Shown here piece by piece: positions 58,823 to 64,000 of a stretch of DNA of 64,000 bases. Each line of letters starts with the position of its first letter. The stretch's first letter is position 1. The translations under genes and the position numbers were made by a program. Source of the DNA: Gremmenia infestans (taxonomy: Eukaryota > Ascomycota > Leotiomycetes > Helotiales > Hamatocanthoscyphaceae); NCBI GenBank assembly GCA_032629725.1, contig JAFEVB010000002.1, forward strand, positions 2,356,001 through 2,420,000, in the 5' to 3' direction. The notes beneath the pieces were generated by a model, which saw nothing but the letters and a program-made list of their open reading frames with translations, was not told the DNA's origin and did no database searches.

Positions 58823-59715
58823 TCTTAACAATACTGTGTATGTTTTTAGAATGCCGGTTGTTGCGGAAGAAAAATGCTAACTACCGGTATGGTTGCGGCG
58901 GGGTGTTTGGCGCGGGACGTGCCAGGAAGCTTACTTCGTAAGTCTTTTTTCTGAGCTGAATATTTCGACTCTTTGGATTCTCGTTCGCATTCGCATTCGT
59001 GACGACTCGGACCTCTGTTTCAGACTTCGCCAGGCCTTGGTTCACATTCACAAGGAGACCTCATTATTCGTCGTGGAGGAGTGATTTATAGTGATATATA
59101 GAATTCATCAAAGAGACCTAGGTAGGATCACCGATCCGAAATATAGGCTAGTATTAAAGGATATAAAAATAATCGCTTCAGGAGATGGTCTCCAGCCGAG
59201 CCGGCATTCTGTGGGATTTAACTTTCTTATGGAATATTGAAAAGGCTTGGCAAGTCAAGGGTGTAGATCTCCCCAGTTCGCGCAAACACTCATCTAGATC
59301 TAGCTGAATAATAGATCATTATGAATAAAGGACGTATGCATATCCATATCAGAACTTTTTTCTCCATGATTCTTGTAAAGCCATGATATCAAAAGATGCC
59401 AACACTGAGTATCGTGAGTCTTCATGACTTGCGTAAGTATGAAAAGGGCATTTTATGAAGGCACAATGCAGTATGTGGTACCATAAGCTGCAGATATCCT
59501 TTCATCATGTTGTAGGTATTTTCTACAGCCTCCAGAACCATCAAATCTCGTTCCTCGCGCTCGTGCAGTCCCGTTCGGCTCGGGTCGAGATGCCCCGCAT
59601 GCTGTTTTGGAGAGACCGCAATTTTTTTTATTGTGAAGATTCCACCCTATCTCAGCTCGCACCGACCTTCATTCCCCAACCCAACGCAGCCCAATTGTTG
59701 ATCCGAGAAGCAGGA
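58823..59715. other. Divergent promoter region
   Basis: Gap between the methyltransferase ATG and the NIF3-like gene. Nothing recognised, other than a CCTAGGTAGG string near 59,117. An in-frame extension of the next gene runs from an ATG at 59455, but carries no domain. Confidence 0.45.
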
Positions 59716-60143
59716 ATGGAAATGGCATCTCCCAGATTCATGCTCGTCTTCCGCGTCCCACTACCTGACCTCGACGCCGTCAAAGCAGCCGTCTTCGCTG
59801 CTGGTGCAGGCCGTTACCCAGGGCCAGGGTCCTATACCGAATGCGCGTGGCAGACAATTGGCACAGCCCAGTTCCGTCCAGGCAGTGCTGCCAATCCGCA
59901 TATAGGGGCGGTCGGGGTACTGGAGAAGGTGGATGAGGCGAGAGTTGAGACGCTTTGCGTAGGAGAAGATGTTGTGAGGAAGGCTGTGAAGGCTTTGAAA
60001 AGGTACTGTAACTCAAGGCTACGATCCCAATTCTGGATAATGTTTAGTTTATATTAATTATCAAACATTTCTAATATCTTTGTTGTAGTGTACATCCTTA
60101 TGAAGAGCCTGGGTACGAGGTGTTTTCAATTATGAACTTCTGA
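59716..60143 (+). CDS. Stand-alone NIF3/YqfO-like domain protein
   Basis: Exons 59716-60002 and 60089-60143 give 113 residues from MEMASPRFMLVFRVPLPD. The core KAAVFAAGAGRYPGPGSYTECAWQTIGTAQFRPG, ANPHIGAVGVLEKVDE and, after splicing, KSVHPYEEPGYEVF match the CutA/PII-like inserted domain of YqfO/NIF3 proteins. The metal-binding halves of full NIF3 are missing; single-domain versions of this size also occur in bacteria. The function is unknown. An upstream in-frame ATG at 59455 would add 87 residues with no conserved sequence. The second exon supplies the diagnostic HPYEEP. Confidence 0.8.
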
Positions 60144-60584
60144 TTTGAAGATGCGTATGGTTTGCGCGTCTCATGGAGACAAGCCGCTTTACAGATTCAT
60201 TGAGCTCAGCAGGTTCATAAAACCGTCCAGCGTTATCGAAGATTTTCCGGATCCCTTGGCGTATCACCTTCAAGTGTTCCGCATTGGCAAAAGATGTTGA
60301 TAGCCAAGTCTACCTTGGGTACTACATTCACGCATCGGATCCAAACCTCAAAACCCACAACCAAGCTGCTTGGCCACAAACTTAATAAAAAACACAGACT
60401 ACACGTCTAAACTTGCACTTATGGTTCTGATACTCAGCATCTGCTATGAACAAGTTTGTCATTCAAAGTTTATTGACATTCTCTACGTGCCATATATATT
60501 CAAGAAACCATCTAAGCACCCAGCCATGTAACCGTAATTCATAACCATCTAAAGCGCCAGCCATTCATCTCAATGTATCATTCA
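60144..60584. other. Convergent 3' flanks
   Basis: Gap between the NIF3-like gene and the izh3 stop codon. No gene or repeat recognised. Confidence 0.55.
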
Positions 60585-62134
60585 TTAATAAATCCCACAG
60601 CCATTCCCAGCCCTCAAGAAAGCCTTGGCAAAGAACTCTTGCATCGCAACGTAGTGGAAGAGGATACCGCCGAGTACGCAGAAGTGCCACACGTTGTGCG
60701 AACCGCCGATGTAGTCAAAGGCACCAGGACACCACCGCTCGGGTACTTTGCTGGCATATATACAAGCTCCAGCTACATACACCGTGATGCTCTTTGCGAT
60801 GGGGAGGTAGAATTCCCACGCCCATGCCCCGCCTCGCGTCAGGTTCAACTGTGCTACGGGGGCGAACCCGGTAGCACCTAGTGTGACGTAGAATGCTACG
60901 CGAGCCCAGGCCATATCTGATCTGTTGAAGGTAGGATGCCATGGGAGAATCACACCGCCGATGCCAAGAATCGCAGTGGCCGTGATGTAGACCCACCGAC
61001 TGACGGGCTCGCAGTAAAAAGCCGTGTACTCGGTCGTCATGATTGAAGCCGCAATCAGGAGCGAGATACCAGTGTAATCCACACAAGCAAAACGTTCCAT
61101 GAGATTCTGATCCGCGACGCTGTTCATCGTATGCCAAATGGTACTGCAGGCCAGGCATTTGCACGCAGCGAAAAGAAAAACAGCAGCGATAAACACGTCG
61201 GTATTTGTACTGTTTGAAAAATTGACGCTAGTGGGGTAGAAATAGAAGGCAATGGCCAGGACGATGAGGAGGCCAATTGCATGAGACCATATGTTCACCG
61301 ACTCATTCGAGATATTAAACATAGATCTCACACAATCAACCTTCGATTCCGTGAACCGATAACCTTTGACGATATGGGGATTTATCCTCCAAGGAACCGG
61401 GAGGTCCTCGTACTTGATAAGACCAGTATCTCGTGCTCGCGCAATGGCATACTCGATATGTTCTTCCAGAGTTTCGGTAGCTTTTCGAGCTCTCTCGAGT
61501 CCCTCATCTATCACTTCGCGAGCTCGTTCAAATCCCCCATCAACAACTCTCCTTCCCTCATCCATCAGTGTTCCCGCGGCGCCCACGAAGCCCTGCTCCC
61601 GCATCTTGTAGGCTCGGGACTCAAAGTCCGTGAGTAGTTTCTCCAGCAGTCCAATTCCCTCATGGGCTTTCTCGCTCAAGGACTCCGTCGCGGTCAGCGC
61701 ATCCTTATATCTCGATTCCACGGTCTCGACCATGACCTTGGCTCTCCTTCTCCCAAGACCAATGACCTCCCCAGAAACCTGAGAACATCGTGCTCGCACC
61801 GCTTGTAGCGTGGCGTATGCTTTCGAGATACTAGCGTCGAAAGTGACGTTGCTGTAGCTTTCGAGGAAATCTAGCCTTCGTTCGAGTTCGGAAAGAAATA
61901 AATCAACCTTTAACTCAATTAGCCGTCTGTTTGTTGTTTGAAATGTCTGTGTTGACAAACTTTTAGTAGTAGTCCCTCTTCTCCATCTATTGCGTAATCA
62001 GAGCTTAGCCGTCGCGGATGGAAAGAGGAATGCCGTCTGCGGTTTATAGGTTTCTCATCCTCTATCCCACTCGCTTTTGCGGTTGAGATATCTTCATAAG
62101 ATTCCACCGTTACCGAGGGCGAAGTACAGCGCAT
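60585..62134 (-). CDS. izh3: Izh3-type PAQR (adiponectin-receptor-like) protein
   Basis: Exons 62134-61961 and 61913-60585 give 500 residues; the 47-base intron (GTTTGT to TTGAG, with a CTAAT branch site) joins DGEEGLLLK to LKVDLFLSELERRLDFLES. A long N-terminal region (to about residue 215) with helical, charged repeats such as GFERAREVIDEGLERARKATETLEEH is followed by the HlyIII/PAQR domain: YRFTESKVDCVRSMFNISNESVNIWSHAIG, STIWHTMNSV, DYTGISLLIAAS and GGSHNVWHFCVLGG. The His and Asp residues in these motifs form the zinc site. About seven membrane segments are visible. Yeast Izh proteins affect zinc and sterol homeostasis; the extended N-terminus fits Izh3. Confidence 0.9.
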
Positions 62135-62833
62135 CGTGAAGTCGTTGTGTCGTGAGTGGCGTAGTGAAGCGGGGTTGTTTGTTTGTTTGTTACTGAAGCG
62201 TTGAGCAGGAAAGGACAGTAAATAGAGGGACGCGGGTCATGAAGGATAGCGTAATGGCATGGTAGAAAATAGAGAAAGGAGCGGAAGGTGTCGAAGAAGC
62301 CAATGGATATCCACGAGGAGTCTTGAGAGAGAGTCAGTGGAGGAGGCCGAGGAGCCCAATAACAGAGATCCTTCTGTTGGTTGCGGCGATTGGCCGGCCC
62401 AACGAAATCGGATCTCGGCAAATTAATCAGCTTTTGTCAACCAACTCGACACTTCCGGGAAATCAATATCACTTTTTCATCTAAACTGTAATAATCTAGT
62501 CCAAAGTCCATTCTCGTAAGGAAAGGTAAGTCTTCAAACATAATAGAAATAACTTCAGTAAATGTGTGCGCAAAGCATAAAGGTTCTCAAAAACTGTACT
62601 CTCCTGCAAGCCGAACATCTGAAATTATAGGGGTCCCTTCTGATAAGCATGTGAAATGCCTTTATTTCCACGATGCCCATTCTGTAACAATGGCCGGCCT
62701 CACGTGGTAAATTTTAGGTAAGATTACATTGTGTAGTTTAGTCATGGACAAGAAAGACCTTCAAAAGAAGTATCATATTAAATATATAGTAAGTACAACC
62801 AAAACGCCAAGCTATGCACAGTAAACTTCCACA
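62135..62833. other. Promoter of izh3 and 3' flank of CYP51
   Basis: A TGTT tetranucleotide run lies near 62,175-62,190. Otherwise nothing is recognised. Confidence 0.5.
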
Positions 62834-63961
62834 TCAAGCCTTCTCCCTCCTCTCCCACTCAATGATAGCCGGCGAAATTGGTCTTGTAAACAGACTGGTA
62901 TAATCCGTTGCCACTACCTCCTTACTACCATCCAAATTCCTAAACTTGAAGGTTCTGACCATCGTCGCCGTAATCGTCAACAGCTGCACCATGGCAAACT
63001 GCTCACCAATACACCTATGCCTACCAGCCCCGAAAGGAAGGTAAGGGCTGGAGGCTCCTTTGCTGATGAGACCATAGCCGTAGTCAAAATGTTCTTCCTC
63101 GACGTCGTTTCCGATGACACCGCCAGAGCCGGCATCCCAGCGGTGAGGGTTCCAGTCTAAGGGGTTCGGAAAGTACGTTGGATCACGGCTAGTGCAGCCT
63201 GGTGATGCCATGAGGACGTGAGAGGTTGGGATTACGTATCTGGTGCCTGCGACGGCCATAGGTTGTTTTACTTTGCGCATGATGGAGTGTATCGGGGTAT
63301 GGAGACGCAGGATTTCTTTCAGGACATTGTTATGGAGAGTGAGTTTCGCGAGGTCTTCGTATTTGAGAGGAGGGAGGTCTGAGCCGAGGACACTGAGTTG
63401 TTCTTGGTAGAGCTCTTCCATGATATCGGGGCGAGCGGCAAGGCGGAGCATGATCCAGGATCCAGAGGACGAAGATGAGTGTTGGCCAGCCATTAGGAGA
63501 GCAATCATCATGTGAGCAATCTCCTTGTCGGGAACCTTGGTACCGTCTTTGTACGTGGAGCTCATCAACTGCCACATGATATCGACTTTCTCCTTCTCAT
63601 TTCCAGCCCGACGTTTTTGGATAATATCCATGTATGTCTTTGCAACGCTGCGCTGAGCATGGTCGCGTGCGCGATTGTGAGGAAGAGGGGCCCAGTGAAG
63701 CATGAAGTTGATAGGGCTGAAACCCATATCTAGATCGTGGTATAGAGCTGCGAACGAGGAATCGAACTTGTCGCGAACCTCTTTTCCTTGGAGTGCGTGG
63801 GATGCAGTGTATATAGTAATCTCTGCGATACTGTCTGCAATATTGATAGTTCCCTTCTCGCCCTTGAATTCCGAGGAGCCCTTGATGAATTGTTCGACTT
63901 CGCCTTGGATGATTGGTACGTATTGGCGGAAGGCCTCAGTGGACAAGCCGATCTTCATAAA
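62834..63961 (-). CDS. cyp51: Sterol 14-alpha-demethylase CYP51, last exon
   Basis: The gene runs off the right edge; this exon begins FMKIGLSTEAFRQYVP right after an intron acceptor (TTTTGCAG, 63962-63969) and stops at 62834. It carries the I-helix segment MAGQHSSSSSGSWIMLRLA, the ExxR motif KEILRLH, HSIMRKVKQP, a YGYGLISKG loop and the heme-binding FGAGRHRCIGEQFAMVQL, ending LFTRPISPAIIEWERREKA. CYP51 removes the 14-alpha methyl group of lanosterol or eburicol in ergosterol synthesis in the endoplasmic reticulum and is the azole fungicide target. The N-terminal anchor, the B-C loop and the residues around Tyr137 are outside the window. Whether this is the A or B paralogue cannot be told. 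Confidence 0.95.
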   Translation of the reverse strand, partial: FMKIGLSTEAFRQYVPIIQGEVEQFIKGSSEFKGEKGTINIADSIAEITIYTASHALQGKEVRDKFDSSFAALYHDLDMGFSPINFMLHWAPLPHNRARDHAQRSVAKTYMDIIQKRRAGNEKEKVDIMWQLMSSTYKDGTKVPDKEIAHMMIALLMAGQHSSSSSGSWIMLRLAARPDIMEELYQEQLSVLGSDLPPLKYEDLAKLTLHNNVLKEILRLHTPIHSIMRKVKQPMAVAGTRYVIPTSHVLMASPGCTSRDPTYFPNPLDWNPHRWDAGSGGVIGNDVEEEHFDYGYGLISKGASSPYLPFGAGRHRCIGEQFAMVQLLTITATMVRTFKFRNLDGSKEVVATDYTSLFTRPISPAIIEWERREKA

Positions 63962-64000
63962 CTGCAAAAGCGATATAAGCATTTGTATATTTCTAGCAAA

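Noticed and set aside
59455..60057. 200-codon version of the NIF3-like protein
   Set aside because: Its first 87 residues are unconserved, and its last residues after 60002 are intron.

Overview
The window reads as nuclear DNA of a filamentous ascomycete (Pezizomycotina, perhaps Leotiomycetes; the class is a guess). Evidence: short GT-AG introns of about 47-90 bases that restore recognisable proteins when removed, and fungal families such as SUN, PalF, an AA9 monooxygenase, Zn2Cys6 and Msn2-type regulators and CYP51. I rebuilt 21 protein genes by eye; 19 are complete and one is cut at each window edge. No tRNA, rRNA or CRISPR array was seen.

Layout. 1-10.1 kb (+): 3' part of a SUN-family cell wall gene, a DUF202 membrane protein, the Hcs1-type helicase (8 exons) and a disordered protein. 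10.1-18.2 kb: about 8 kb without a recognisable gene, ending in the pyrimidine-rich leader of an Msn2/MsnA-type stress regulator (18.2-20.3 kb). 22.1-28.3 kb: an apparent catabolic cluster of an amidohydrolase divergent from an MFS transporter, followed by a convergent Zn2Cys6 regulator. 30.4-41.1 kb: housekeeping genes DPH6, PRP28, mitochondrial ribosomal protein mL59 (divergent from PRP28) and the delta-12 desaturase. 41.1-45.5 kb: a sugar transporter lying between two related LTR remnants, one with a 5-base target duplication. 45.5-50.2 kb (-): palF (pH signalling) and mnd1 (meiosis). 51.4-52.3 kb: a secreted AA9 monooxygenase. 52.6-64 kb: M1 aminopeptidase, DPH4, a LaeA-like methyltransferase (7 exons), a stand-alone NIF3/YqfO-like domain, an Izh3-type PAQR protein and the last exon of CYP51.

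Themes. Two diphthamide-pathway genes (DPH6, DPH4) lie 26 kb apart. Membrane sterol and lipid functions recur (desaturase, PAQR/Izh, CYP51). Environmental sensing is represented by the stress regulator, PalF and carbon-source genes whose promoters hold CreA-like motifs. No plainly new system is visible. The most unusual items are the amidohydrolase-MFS-regulator cluster, the inverted LTR pair around the sugar transporter, the row of PSAP motifs in PalF, and several unusual splice structures (48-base stop-free introns, an intron directly after an ATG, and exons of 23, 30 and 32 bases).
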